Shown one piece after another: positions 1 to 6,786 of a stretch of 7,358 nucleotides of DNA. The stretch covers positions 2,371 to 9,728 of the forward strand of contig JAHYYD010000074.1 of assembly GCA_019425105.1 (NCBI GenBank), in the 5' to 3' direction. Source of the DNA: Actinomycetota bacterium. Its GTDB lineage: Bacteria; Actinomycetota; Actinomycetes; Actinomycetales; Actinomycetaceae. The position numbers and the translations under genes were made by a program. Positions within the stretch are counted from its first letter, which is position 1. Each line of letters begins with the position of its first letter. The notes under the pieces are model-generated. The model worked only from the letters and a program-made list of their open reading frames with translations, was not told the DNA's origin and ran no database searches.

Positions 1-555
1 CGCTGCGTGGCGTTTTGGCGTGCTGTCGGCATCAAGCGCGAGTCGACCACCATGTGCAAGCGTTTCGCGGACATCGGCTGGTCGGGCACCGAGGTCACGG
101 TCATGCCCGGGCAGGTCGAGAACCGAAAGCGGTTCCGTCACCGCCATTTTCCTGATGATCTCTCAGATATTCCTCCCAGCTTGCTGCTGGGAGGCCTCGC
201 CGTCTACCTGGGGTCGAAGGCCGTGCGCGCGCAGCTGCGTCACCTCAACAAGACAACGATCATCATCGCGGCGCGCCCTATGCCCAATACCGAGCAGCCG
301 TCAACCGAGCTGTGGTGTTTCCCTTGGGACACGACGATTCAGCGTGCCCGCCCCGGCAAAGATCCCTTCGCCCGCGTCTTCGAGTACCTGCACACGGCCC
401 TGCACCAGCAGGGCATCCTCCTGGCTCCCCCGCGCCTCGTCGACGGTGAGGAACTGCCCGAGGATCACCCCCTCTCCCCCGCCAACATTGCCCAGATGCG
501 GGGCAGCTTCCTCGATCCCGTCACCAAGTTCCTCCCGTCGAAGGAGCGGTCATGA
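1..555 (+). CDS. Hypothetical protein, 5'-truncated by window edge; paralogue of the next gene
   Basis: The frame is open from base 1 to a TGA at 553-555, giving 184 in-window residues. A GTG at base 7 could serve as a start, but alignment with the downstream paralogue suggests about 30 N-terminal residues lie outside the window, so I treat the gene as partial. I do not recognise the family. Landmarks shared with the next gene (in-window numbering) are a GWSG.E block at 26-31, a short hydrophobic run followed by AAR, STELWC at 101-106, and a C-terminal block with ALHQQGILLAPPR (133-145), LPEDH (152-156) and an MR near the end. No signal peptide or membrane segment is evident in what is visible, so it is probably cytosolic. 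The last bases overlap the next start as ATGA, and the RBS of the next gene lies inside this one, so the two are co-expressed. The protein is probably real; its function is unknown. Confidence 0.75.
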   Translation, partial: RCVAFWRAVGIKRESTTMCKRFADIGWSGTEVTVMPGQVENRKRFRHRHFPDDLSDIPPSLLLGGLAVYLGSKAVRAQLRHLNKTTIIIAARPMPNTEQPSTELWCFPWDTTIQRARPGKDPFARVFEYLHTALHQQGILLAPPRLVDGEELPEDHPLSPANIAQMRGSFLDPVTKFLPSKERS

Positions 556-1184
556 CCCCTGGTTTCTCACCGCGCCGGATTTTCAACCGCCGCAGGTACT
601 TCTACGCGCTCATCGCGGCCGACCCGAATCAGGCGGTCACACATACTGTCAACTACTGGGTGTCCAAAGGTGCCTGGGGAGAGACGAACGGCATGCGCGA
701 GCAGCTCGCCCAGCACGGGTGGGTCGGCGCGGAGATCATCATAGGCAGCGACCTGCGCAGCCTGGCGATCAGGCCTCTCCTCGACGCTATTCCCGGCATT
801 AATCTCGTCCCCTCCGCGACACCCACGCCACTCAAACGCACCAGTCAGGAGAGGACCGAGATCCTCGTCGCCGCACGATCCTGCTCTGTCGGGGGACGCC
901 CAGCGTCCGAACTCTGGTGCTGCGAGGCTCGCATCCTGCACGATGACCGCTGGGGCACAGACGCGTTCATGGACATGTCTTTTCGCGAACTCGCTGGCGC
1001 ACTACAGCACCAAGGCCTCCTCCTGGAAGCCCCACGATTCTTCCACGGCGCAGACCTGCCGAAAGACCACCTCTTCACGATCGAAGGCATCCTCACAATG
1101 CGGCGCGCCGCCAAAAAGGAACACACGGTCGGCGCCCTATTCGATTCTCGGGAAACTGAGGCGCGCGGCCTGGCGCAGTGTTGA
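552..1184 (+). CDS. Hypothetical protein, tandem paralogue of the upstream gene (210 aa)
   Basis: The ATG at 552 overlaps the upstream TGA as ATGA and has a strong Shine-Dalgarno AAGGAG at 541-546, 5 nt away, so the start is well supported and translation is probably coupled. The family is not recognised. It matches the upstream protein at HGWVGAE (55-61), ILVAAR (104-109), SELWC (119-123), LQHQGLLLEAPR (151-162), LPKDH (169-173) and MRR (183-185). From SELWC to LPxDH the two align without gaps, while the middle (about residues 65-100) is diverged and some 13 residues shorter here. The N-terminus is basic (RRIFNRRR, 8-15). No membrane segment or classical catalytic motif is visible. The gene converges on rlmB, with a terminator hairpin between. 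Tandem diverged copies would fit an immunity-type or lineage-specific family, but nothing in the sequence proves a role. Confidence 0.8.
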   Translation: MTPGFSPRRIFNRRRYFYALIAADPNQAVTHTVNYWVSKGAWGETNGMREQLAQHGWVGAEIIIGSDLRSLAIRPLLDAIPGINLVPSATPTPLKRTSQERTEILVAARSCSVGGRPASELWCCEARILHDDRWGTDAFMDMSFRELAGALQHQGLLLEAPRFFHGADLPKDHLFTIEGILTMRRAAKKEHTVGALFDSRETEARGLAQC

Positions 1185-1283
1185 GTCGTCCACCGGCCCG
1201 TACCGTGAGTCGAGGCTGACGGCAGGATTTCCCCGCGCGAGCGCGCGAGCATAGACGCACACCCCGTTGATCGCACAAGAATA

Positions 1284-1314
1284 TCGCCGCGGGCGCTTCA
1301 AGCACCCGCGGCGA
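1284..1314 (-). terminator. Intrinsic terminator of rlmB
   Basis: A perfect 10-bp stem (1284-1293 with 1305-1314, TCGCCGCGGG/CCCGCGGCGA) continues through one mismatch into 3 further pairs (1295-1297/1301-1303) around a 3-nt loop. The internal C/A mismatch on the plus strand becomes a G·U pair in a minus-strand transcript, and only the minus strand has a T-rich tail (ATATTCTTGTG). Both point to termination of rlmB, whose stop lies 23 bp upstream on that strand. The hairpin could also slow transcription coming from the convergent plus-strand pair. Confidence 0.8.
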
Positions 1315-1336
1315 CACAACAAGCAGTCCGAAAAGC

Positions 1337-2314
1337 TCAGCCCTGCGCGCGCAGGGAGGCGACCTCGTACAGGGCGATGCCCGTGGCGACGGCCGCGTTG
1401 AGGGACTCGACGGTCGACGCGATCGGGATCGACACGATCTGATCGCAGGTCTCGCGCACGAGGCGGGACAGGCCCGCGCCCTCGGCGCCGGTCACGACCA
1501 CGAGGGGGCCGTCCGCCAGCGACAGGCCGCGCAGAGGCGCGTCCCCGCCGCCATCCAGGCCGACCACGAAGTAACCGGCCGCCTTGGCCTCCTCGAGAGC
1601 ACGCACGAGGTTCGTCGCGCGAGCCACGGGCACGCGGGCGGCCGCACCGGCCGACACCTTCCACGCGGTCGTGTTGACGCCCGCACTGCGACGCTCGGGG
1701 ATGATGACGCCGTCCGCACCGAACGCGCCGGCACTACGCAGGACCGCGCCCAGGTTGTGCGGGTCCGTCACCTGATCGAGGGCGACGAGGAGGGGGTGGC
1801 CCAGCTGCTGCATGGAACCCGCGATCAGATCCGAGGCGTCGGCGTACTCGTAGCCGCGCACCTCAATGGCGACGCCCTGGTGGACGGCGCCATCGGTCGC
1901 GACATCCAGATCGCGGCGGGTGACCTCGTACACGGGGGCACCCATGGCCGAGGCGAGGCGTACGACCTCCTCCACGCGGTCATCCTTCACGTTGTCGAGG
2001 ATAAAGACGCGCTCGATCGGGACCGAGGCGCGGGCGGCCTCGGCGACCGGGTTGCGGCCGGCGATCAGCTCGTGACCCGGCTTGATGCGAATCGACGACT
2101 TGGCACGAGCGCGAGCGATCGCGGCCTCCTGGGCCTCGCGGGCCTCGCGCTTCACCTTGCGCTTGTGGGCCGGATGGTAGGTGCGATCCTCGGCCTTGGG
2201 GGTCGGGCCCTTACCTTCGAGGCGGCGGCGCGAGTGCCCGCCGGTGCCGACCTGCGCGCCCTTCTTGGTGCCCTTCTTACGGATGGCGCCGGGGCGCCCG
2301 CTGTGTGAGGCCAT
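1337..2314 (-). CDS. rlmB: 23S rRNA (guanosine-2'-O)-methyltransferase, TrmH/SpoU family (RlmB type)
   Basis: SAM-dependent 2'-O-ribose methyltransferase of the SPOUT class; the E. coli family member RlmB modifies G2251 in the peptidyl-transferase P-loop of 23S rRNA. The three family motifs are intact: DPHNLGAVLRSAGAFG (184-199), VTGAEGAGLS (274-283) and IPIASTVESLNAAVA (296-310), the last forming the trefoil-knot SAM site. A substrate-binding L30e-like domain spans about 80-155 (HELIAGRNPVAEA at 81-93). Residues 1-75 are a strongly basic extension with PTPKAEDRTYHPAHK, typical of actinobacterial members. I chose the start at 2314 (MASHSGRPGA), not the upstream in-frame ATG at 2386, because it begins this conserved N-terminus and has GAGGAG at 2320-2325 with a 5-nt spacer. 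A weak -10-like TACGCT lies at 2347-2352 (minus). Total length 325 aa. In many actinobacteria the gene directly follows cysS; here they are about 5 kb apart. The exact rRNA target is inferred from the family. Confidence 0.93.
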   Translation of the reverse strand: MASHSGRPGAIRKKGTKKGAQVGTGGHSRRRLEGKGPTPKAEDRTYHPAHKRKVKREAREAQEAAIARARAKSSIRIKPGHELIAGRNPVAEAARASVPIERVFILDNVKDDRVEEVVRLASAMGAPVYEVTRRDLDVATDGAVHQGVAIEVRGYEYADASDLIAGSMQQLGHPLLVALDQVTDPHNLGAVLRSAGAFGADGVIIPERRSAGVNTTAWKVSAGAAARVPVARATNLVRALEEAKAAGYFVVGLDGGGDAPLRGLSLADGPLVVVTGAEGAGLSRLVRETCDQIVSIPIASTVESLNAAVATGIALYEVASLRAQG

Positions 2315-2361
2315 AGTGTCTCCTCGTTTTCTCGTGAACTGACACAAGCGTACGGGTTTTA

Positions 2362-2397
2362 GGCCGCGCCGGTGCCGCAGGGGCACGCGCGGGGGCC
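2362..2397 (-). terminator. Imperfect GC-rich hairpin between flippase gene and rlmB
   Basis: The stem is GTGCC/GGCAC (2372-2376/2382-2386, 5-nt loop), extended by GCGC/GCGC (2366-2369/2387-2390) across a 2-nt bulge, then GGCC/GGCC across a further bulge. It lies in the 105 bp between the flippase stop and the rlmB start. There is no T tract on the minus strand, so it may be a weak terminator, a read-through attenuator, or chance in GC-rich DNA. Confidence 0.3.
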
Positions 2398-2419
2398 AAA
2401 ATCACGCCGCCCGCAACGG

Positions 2420-3793
2420 TCACTCCCCTTGCGGAGCCTCCCCGCCCTCCTCGACACAATCAACGGGAGCATCTGTCAGTCGGCGATAGTCGACGGCCAG
2501 GAAAATCGCCAAAACGAGAACACCCGACGCGTAGCCGGCAATACCCACCCACGAGACACCGTTCATACCGAACCAATTCACGAACGGGCGAGCCAGCACG
2601 AGAGCAACGACGCAGGCGACAACATTGCCGACAAAACTCGCCACATAATCACGCACAGACAGCAGCAAGTCATTAAAGAACCAGCCGAAAGCCGTGATCA
2701 CCGTGCACAAAACTGCGGGCTGGAGCAGGAAAGTATTACCCCTGATCTTCTCTCCGAACAGGAGCGTCAAGACCGGCTCACCAACAATCTCCAACCCCAG
2801 TGCGGCGACGGCAGCAATGGCAACGATCGCGCCGATCGTCTTCCACAACAGCGTGAGCGCCGAGCGCTTGTTCGTATGGAAACGCTCAGCGAACACGCCC
2901 ATCAGCGGACTGTAGACGTAGGTGGCACCCATCTGCACGATGACAGCGAGAGACGCGACAGCCTGATACACGCCCAAAGCCTCAGCACCATCGCTCGCAG
3001 AAAGCATCTGGCGCGGGACAGTCAAGACCGACGTCGCAGCGATCTGTGCAACGACGAGTGGCGCCAACGAAACGAGCGTCTTCACCCCACGCCCGAAACG
3101 CACCCGCGGACGAATTGGCTCAAACATGGACGCACGAGGCGCGTCATACAGAGCACCGACCAGGATGACGACCGCCGTCATGAGACCCACAGCGACGAGC
3201 AAAGAATCAAAAAACCACAGGCCCACTGTGAAAGCAACGAGCGTACCAATACCCTGCATCACGTAGGATTTTCCAGCAAAATCAAGGCGCAGGTGCCTCT
3301 GGTCAATCGCGTGGAAAACCTCAATGAAATTCGTCGCCAGCGAGTACACGAGATACAACGAAATAACAGGCAACGCATCATAGGACGTCGTCACGACGGA
3401 ATAGACGACACCGACCAGGAAGGCCGCAATAGACAGCACCGAACGCAGCCCAACGTATTCACGCGAGGTGCGCTCCCCCGTCACATCCGTCACCTGGACC
3501 GTGCGCAGGCGGAAGTCAGCAATCGGGTTCACGAGGTTCGCTATCGCCATGGCGAGCGCGAGCATGCCCGCAGCATCAAAGCCAGTCGCGAGGCGTACCA
3601 CCAACACCGACGAGACGAGGTAGTTGCAGCCCAGGCGCGTCAAGGAGCCCACGGAGCTCCACATCATGTTGGCCTTCAGCGAGAGCTTCTCAGGTGCCTG
3701 AGCACTCTCCACGTCGGGTGCCACGGCCTCGTCGGGTGCCACGGCCTCGCCCACGGAGGCCCCCTCTTTGGCGGTGTCCTGCGGCTTTTCCAT
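2420..3793 (-). CDS. Polysaccharide/oligosaccharide flippase (MOP superfamily, Wzx-like)
   Basis: A 457-aa integral membrane protein of the kind that moves lipid-linked glycans across the cytoplasmic membrane. After a hydrophilic N-terminus (1-40) I see about 12 hydrophobic helices, roughly 44-66, 74-93, 117-135, 140-160, 178-195, 197-216, 240-260, 272-297, 316-338, 355-377, 384-401 and 412-434. The first is preceded by KANMMWSSVGSLTR (40-53), the N-terminal signature style of the polysaccharide_synt family. Basic loops at 219-238 and 303-311 are likely cytoplasmic, and the tail is acidic. The ATG at 3793 has AGGGAG at 3798-3803, overlapping the stop of the glycosyltransferase gene 9 bp upstream, so the pair is one operon. 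The N-terminal region carries a duplicated EAVAPD hexapeptide from an 18-bp tandem repeat. The substrate cannot be read from sequence; a teichuronic-, capsule- or glycoprotein-linked glycan is equally possible. Confidence 0.85.
   Translation of the reverse strand: MEKPQDTAKEGASVGEAVAPDEAVAPDVESAQAPEKLSLKANMMWSSVGSLTRLGCNYLVSSVLVVRLATGFDAAGMLALAMAIANLVNPIADFRLRTVQVTDVTGERTSREYVGLRSVLSIAAFLVGVVYSVVTTSYDALPVISLYLVYSLATNFIEVFHAIDQRHLRLDFAGKSYVMQGIGTLVAFTVGLWFFDSLLVAVGLMTAVVILVGALYDAPRASMFEPIRPRVRFGRGVKTLVSLAPLVVAQIAATSVLTVPRQMLSASDGAEALGVYQAVASLAVIVQMGATYVYSPLMGVFAERFHTNKRSALTLLWKTIGAIVAIAAVAALGLEIVGEPVLTLLFGEKIRGNTFLLQPAVLCTVITAFGWFFNDLLLSVRDYVASFVGNVVACVVALVLARPFVNWFGMNGVSWVGIAGYASGVLVLAIFLAVDYRRLTDAPVDCVEEGGEAPQGE
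3713..3748. repeat. Two perfect 18-bp tandem copies inside the flippase gene
   Basis: Copies at 3713-3730 and 3731-3748 (GTCGGGTGCCACGGCCTC) are identical and in frame, encoding EAVAPD twice at residues 16-27 of the flippase, in its hydrophilic N-terminus before the first membrane helix. It looks like a recent slippage duplication. Because the unit is six codons, gain or loss of copies would keep the frame. Confidence 0.95.
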
Positions 3794-3802
3794 AGGGCTC
3801 CC

Positions 3803-4684
3803 TCAACGGAACATCGTATAGCGGGCGACGAGCGCAACCGGGTAGCAGACAACTGCGAGCGCCTTGCTCGGCGCCATGGAAATAGCCCCCTTCTGATGGG
3901 CGAGCATACATCCGACGAGGAACAGGCTCGTCTCGCGGGCACGCGACTTCAGCGTGGTGGAACGCGCCGCGCAGTAACGCTTGTGCTTCCAATAGCCGAT
4001 CGGATTCCTCTTGGCATTGGACGCAAAATTCTGCGTCAGACCGTCGGGCAGATAGTGGCAAATCGTGAGGATCTCGTTATCCGTCAGCATGTTGTAGCTC
4101 TCGTCGATGAGGAACCACACGGAGGATTCCGCGACGAACTTCTCACCGGGAGCCACCTCAAAGGGGTAGCGACGCAGGATCTCGGTGCGGTGAATCAGCG
4201 ACGTATCGCCACGGAAACCCATCTTCTCGTGCAGGTCCCACAGCGTCACCGCACGCACCCCGTCGGGCATCCACGTGCCCATGGGGGTGTGCTCATCGGT
4301 GCCGCGCAGGGCAACGATTCCGGCGAAGGAGTCATCGCCTCGGATCTCTTCCCAACGCGTGAGAACATGCTCCACCGCGGTCGGCACGAGGTGGTCGTCT
4401 GAATCCACGACGAAGAACAGCTCGCTGCGACAGCGGGCGACACCCGTGTTGGTTGCGCGAGGCTTCCCGCCGTTCTCCTGCTTGACATAGTCGATCGACA
4501 GACGCCCCTCAGCAATCCAGCCTTGGACGAGAGACTCCGTGTCGTCAGTGGATCCATCATCCACGATCATCCATTGGAAATCCGTCGACGTCTGAGCCAG
4601 CAGCGACTCATACAGCGCAGGCAAAATGTACGCGCGGTTGTATGTCGGGGTAAAAACACACAGTGTCGGGGCAGCGGTTGTCAT
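3803..4684 (-). CDS. Family 2 glycosyltransferase (GT-A fold)
   Basis: A 293-aa nucleotide-sugar-dependent glycosyltransferase, expected on the inner face of the membrane. N-terminal GT2 motifs are complete: TPTYNR (12-17), VDDGSTDD (41-48, nucleotide-binding Asp), ENGGKPRATNTGV (70-82) and DSDD (94-97), whose DxD binds the metal–sugar-nucleotide. AESSVW (185-190) sits where family members place the acceptor-side acid. The C-terminal part (about 250-293) has hydrophobic stretches that may associate with the membrane. The start at 4684 follows GGAAGG (4692-4697) at good spacing. The flippase gene begins 9 bp downstream, so the two probably act together: this enzyme adds a sugar to a lipid-linked glycan and the flippase exports it. 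No polymerase, ligase or sugar-nucleotide synthesis gene is present, so the rest of the pathway must be elsewhere. The donor sugar cannot be predicted. Confidence 0.88.
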   Translation of the reverse strand: MTTAAPTLCVFTPTYNRAYILPALYESLLAQTSTDFQWMIVDDGSTDDTESLVQGWIAEGRLSIDYVKQENGGKPRATNTGVARCRSELFFVVDSDDHLVPTAVEHVLTRWEEIRGDDSFAGIVALRGTDEHTPMGTWMPDGVRAVTLWDLHEKMGFRGDTSLIHRTEILRRYPFEVAPGEKFVAESSVWFLIDESYNMLTDNEILTICHYLPDGLTQNFASNAKRNPIGYWKHKRYCAARSTTLKSRARETSLFLVGCMLAHQKGAISMAPSKALAVVCYPVALVARYTMFR

Positions 4685-4730
4685 CCGTATTCCTTCCGGC
4701 GAACGGCCTACGTCAGTGTTCTCCCGATTC

Positions 4731-4760
4731 AGTCTAGTTCCCCACCTGCGCCGTCGCCAA
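4731..4760 (-). promoter_or_regulatory. Candidate promoter for the glycosyltransferase–flippase operon
   Basis: On the minus strand TTGGCG (4755-4760) is followed after 18 bp by TAGACT (4731-4736), a good TAnnnT -10 box. It lies in the 90-bp gap after the DUF1697 stop, about 47 nt before the glycosyltransferase ATG. I see no terminator in that gap, so read-through from DUF1697 is also possible. Confidence 0.4.
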
Positions 4761-4774
4761 GGACTCCCCGCCCG

Positions 4775-5341
4775 TCAACCCCGCGACAGCATGGCCGCGA
4801 TCTTCCCGACCGTCGAGCCGGAGCGGATCGTCACCTGGCGGTAGAAGTCCTCGCGCAGGAGGCGCTTGTGGTACGCGGTCTTCAGGAAGGTCTTCTCATC
4901 GAACTTTCCCCAGAACACGGCGTGCTTGCCGAAGTACACAGCCTCGTCCCCCAGCTCCATCGCCTCGATGCGCTCACGCACGTGGGCCCGGTCCAGGCCT
5001 CGCGTGAAGAAGAGCACGTCACGGCGTGCAACCTCACCATGCCACCAGTCGGGGAGACTGCGCAGCTCCGCGACGTAGTCCTGCGCCGTCAGGAGGGCCA
5101 GCCGGATCGGAAAGTCATAGCGGCGCGCCAGGACATCCTCGACTATCTGGGCGACGGCCTCGCGCGGGGTGTTGGTCCCAGCACCGACCTCGGCCTCGGC
5201 CTCGAAGAGGAGGTTGCCGCTGTTGATGTAGGTGCGCACGTTGTCGAAGCCTTCGGCGGCAATCTGCTCGCGCAGGTCGCTCATGACGACCTTATTCTTG
5301 CCGCCGACATTAATGCCGCGCAGCAGCGCCACGTATTCCAT
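4775..5341 (-). CDS. DUF1697 family protein
   Basis: A 188-aa protein with the full DUF1697 signature: ALLRGINVGGKNKV at 5-18, NVRTYINSGNLLF at 34-46, a central FFTRGL at 111-116, and the C-terminal VTIRSGSTVGKIAAML at 170-185, which corresponds to the family's usual TxRNxxTxxKL block (here the Asn is Ser). Length is typical for the family. No signal peptide or membrane segment is present, so it is cytosolic. The biochemical function is not established. The start at 5341 has a strong GGGGAGGA at 5346-5353, 5 nt away, and directly begins the conserved MEYVALLRG. The gene is divergent from the abi-like gene, with 175 bp between the starts. There is no sign that it belongs functionally with the polysaccharide pair downstream. 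Confidence 0.92.
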   Translation of the reverse strand: MEYVALLRGINVGGKNKVVMSDLREQIAAEGFDNVRTYINSGNLLFEAEAEVGAGTNTPREAVAQIVEDVLARRYDFPIRLALLTAQDYVAELRSLPDWWHGEVARRDVLFFTRGLDRAHVRERIEAMELGDEAVYFGKHAVFWGKFDEKTFLKTAYHKRLLREDFYRQVTIRSGSTVGKIAAMLSRG

Positions 5342-5450
5342 GCGTTCCTCCCCATCTGTGGCGACACTTCACCGTCGGACGCTCCAGGCCGCCCATCGAA
5401 AACTGCGGAACGAGAACGCCTGCCTGTAAGACGCGAGCGGATACGACACA

Positions 5451-5489
5451 GCCCCGGGAGCATGCATCAAGCAGAGGCCACCCCGGGGC
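5451..5489. repeat. Inverted repeat in the DUF1697/abi divergent intergenic region
   Basis: GCCCCGGG at 5451-5458 and CCCGGGGC at 5482-5489 form an 8-bp perfect inverted repeat with a 23-nt spacer; the right arm also lies in the self-palindrome CCCCGGGG (5481-5488). It ends 15 bp before the -10 box of the abi-like gene, where an operator could act on either divergent gene. Chance is possible in GC-rich DNA. Confidence 0.45.
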
Positions 5490-5501
5490 ATCCACTGGCA
5501 A

Positions 5502-5516
5502 TGGTAGACTAGGACG
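5502..5516 (+). promoter_or_regulatory. Candidate extended -10 promoter giving a leaderless abi transcript
   Basis: TGGTAGACT (5502-5510) is an extended -10 box (TGn plus TAnnnT). Six bases later comes the ATG at 5517, so transcription would be expected to start at or next to the start codon. The only SD-like bases (AGGA at 5511-5514) lie 2 nt from the ATG, too close for normal use. Leaderless mRNAs are common in actinobacteria. No convincing -35 hexamer is visible. Confidence 0.5.
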
Positions 5517-6695
5517 ATGAGCGATAGCAAGCGTAGCGACGAAGCTAACGAAGGCCTCCTCGCGTTCATCACCAAGCCCCGCCTCCAACCGTATCTCCAA
5601 ACCTGCGAAGGAGACCTCTCACTCGCTCTCGATCTCTATGCCTGGAACACACGCATGGCGGCTGCATGCCTGCCCATGCTGTCTCAGACAGAAATTCTCC
5701 TGAGAAATGCGCTTGACGAACAACTCAAAGAGTATTTTGACGAAGCTACGCGAGGCATCCCTTGGTTTTTACAGAAATCGTGCCAACTAAAGCAAAAGGA
5801 ACAAGACGCGATTGCTTCAGCACGCGAGATCATGGTGCGGGAGAAGAAAACGGAATCGCGCGATCAGATTATCGCAAACCTTACGTTTGGATTCTGGGTT
5901 CGAATCCTAGGAGTCAACTATGAAGACTTATGGAGAAAAGCTCTGCACCGCGCTTTTACAGACCCAAGCACGGGTAGACCACCGAGCGCTAAACATATTC
6001 GGTCACTTGTGAATGACGTGCGGCAATTCCGCAATAGAATTGCGCACCACGATTACGCCCAAGACTACGATCTCCCGATGCTCATGTCACGCGTAAACGA
6101 ACTTACCAAGCTAATCTCGCCGCAATTTAGTGCATGGATAACAGAGAATTACCAAGAAACCTGGGATTCGCAATGGCGTGGACGACCGATTACAAAGCAG
6201 GAGACCATAGTCGTCCCAAACAGTCGGGGCAACTGGGAGACCTACAAGAGGAAGTCTGCCTACATCTGCCCCGCCGGCAAATACTTCAGGGAGGAGATTA
6301 GGCACCTCGCGTTTTACGCGTCACGATGTATCCAACGCCAAGTTCCTCGCATAACACTGATAGTAGATTCAGTCACCTGGACACTAGAGCACGCAACTGA
6401 GCTAGAAGCATCAACTTCTCAAGATGACAAGAAAATAGCGGATCTTATCAAGTGGACGTTGAGTGAAGAAGGTGAGCGCATAGTCGGCCCCCACTTCACA
6501 GGCAGCCGACAGAAGAAGGTGGTCCTCCTAACTTCGCATCGGAATGAACAGAATCCACAGCAGAAGGATGGGCACATCGTTCTTCCACACAAAATTCCCC
6601 ACAAGGAGTCAGGCAGAGGGAGCGGTTTTGTTCACCAACACAGGTATGTGTCCCTTCACCGACTCCAGTCAGCTGCAACAACAGCAGACCTCTAG
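5517..6695 (+). CDS. Abi-like (Abi_2 family) protein with HEPN RNase motif and long C-terminal extension
   Basis: A 392-aa predicted phage-defence or toxin-type protein. Residues 13-210 match the actinobacterial Abi-like family: LLAFITKPRLQPYL (14-27), LDLYAWN (38-44), a TEILLRNALDEQL block (58-70), the NLTFGFW hallmark (121-127) followed by LWRKALHRAF (138-147), and FRNRIAHH (171-178). R172-NRIA-H177 is the R-x4-H signature of HEPN ribonucleases, so RNA cleavage is the expected activity. Typical members of this group stop near 210-230 aa; this one continues for some 170 residues with a mixed charged/hydrophobic region (LAFYASRCIQRQVPRI at 264-279, KVVLLTS at 334-340) that I cannot assign. 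The gene is visibly AT-richer than its neighbours, suggesting horizontal transfer. It probably starts from a leaderless promoter. Immediately 3' lies a long non-coding region with a folded element and repeats. Family assignment is confident; a role in abortive infection is inferred from the family. Confidence 0.85.
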   Translation: MSDSKRSDEANEGLLAFITKPRLQPYLQTCEGDLSLALDLYAWNTRMAAACLPMLSQTEILLRNALDEQLKEYFDEATRGIPWFLQKSCQLKQKEQDAIASAREIMVREKKTESRDQIIANLTFGFWVRILGVNYEDLWRKALHRAFTDPSTGRPPSAKHIRSLVNDVRQFRNRIAHHDYAQDYDLPMLMSRVNELTKLISPQFSAWITENYQETWDSQWRGRPITKQETIVVPNSRGNWETYKRKSAYICPAGKYFREEIRHLAFYASRCIQRQVPRITLIVDSVTWTLEHATELEASTSQDDKKIADLIKWTLSEEGERIVGPHFTGSRQKKVVLLTSHRNEQNPQQKDGHIVLPHKIPHKESGRGSGFVHQHRYVSLHRLQSAATTADL

Positions 6696-6786
6696 ATCCC
6701 CCTCGACGACTCCCACCTACAGACAATTCCTCACGTCATCAGTACGACCTCGCAGTACCCGTGCGCGGTGGCAGGGCCTTCCAAAA

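Noticed and set aside
1234..1247. Hairpin CGCGC-GAGC-GCGCG after the second paralogue
   Set aside because: Five base pairs of alternating CG with no T tract is expected by chance in this composition; not called as a terminator.
2312..2386. Longer rlmB start at 2386
   Set aside because: The extra 24 residues are not seen in the family, whereas MASHSGRPGA at 2314 is the usual actinobacterial N-terminus and has a well-placed GAGGAG.
2372..4402. A 676-codon plus-strand open frame
   Set aside because: It is antisense to the flippase and glycosyltransferase genes, has a low-complexity, Arg/His/Gln-rich translation and no family motif; a by-product of GC-rich codon use on the opposite strand.
5894..5910. 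A perfect tRNA T-arm look-alike (CTGGGTTCGAATCCTAG) inside the abi-like gene
   Set aside because: No acceptor, D or anticodon arm is found at the right distance upstream, and the bases encode the conserved FGFWVRILG segment of the protein. Treated as coincidence, not a tRNA or an attachment site.
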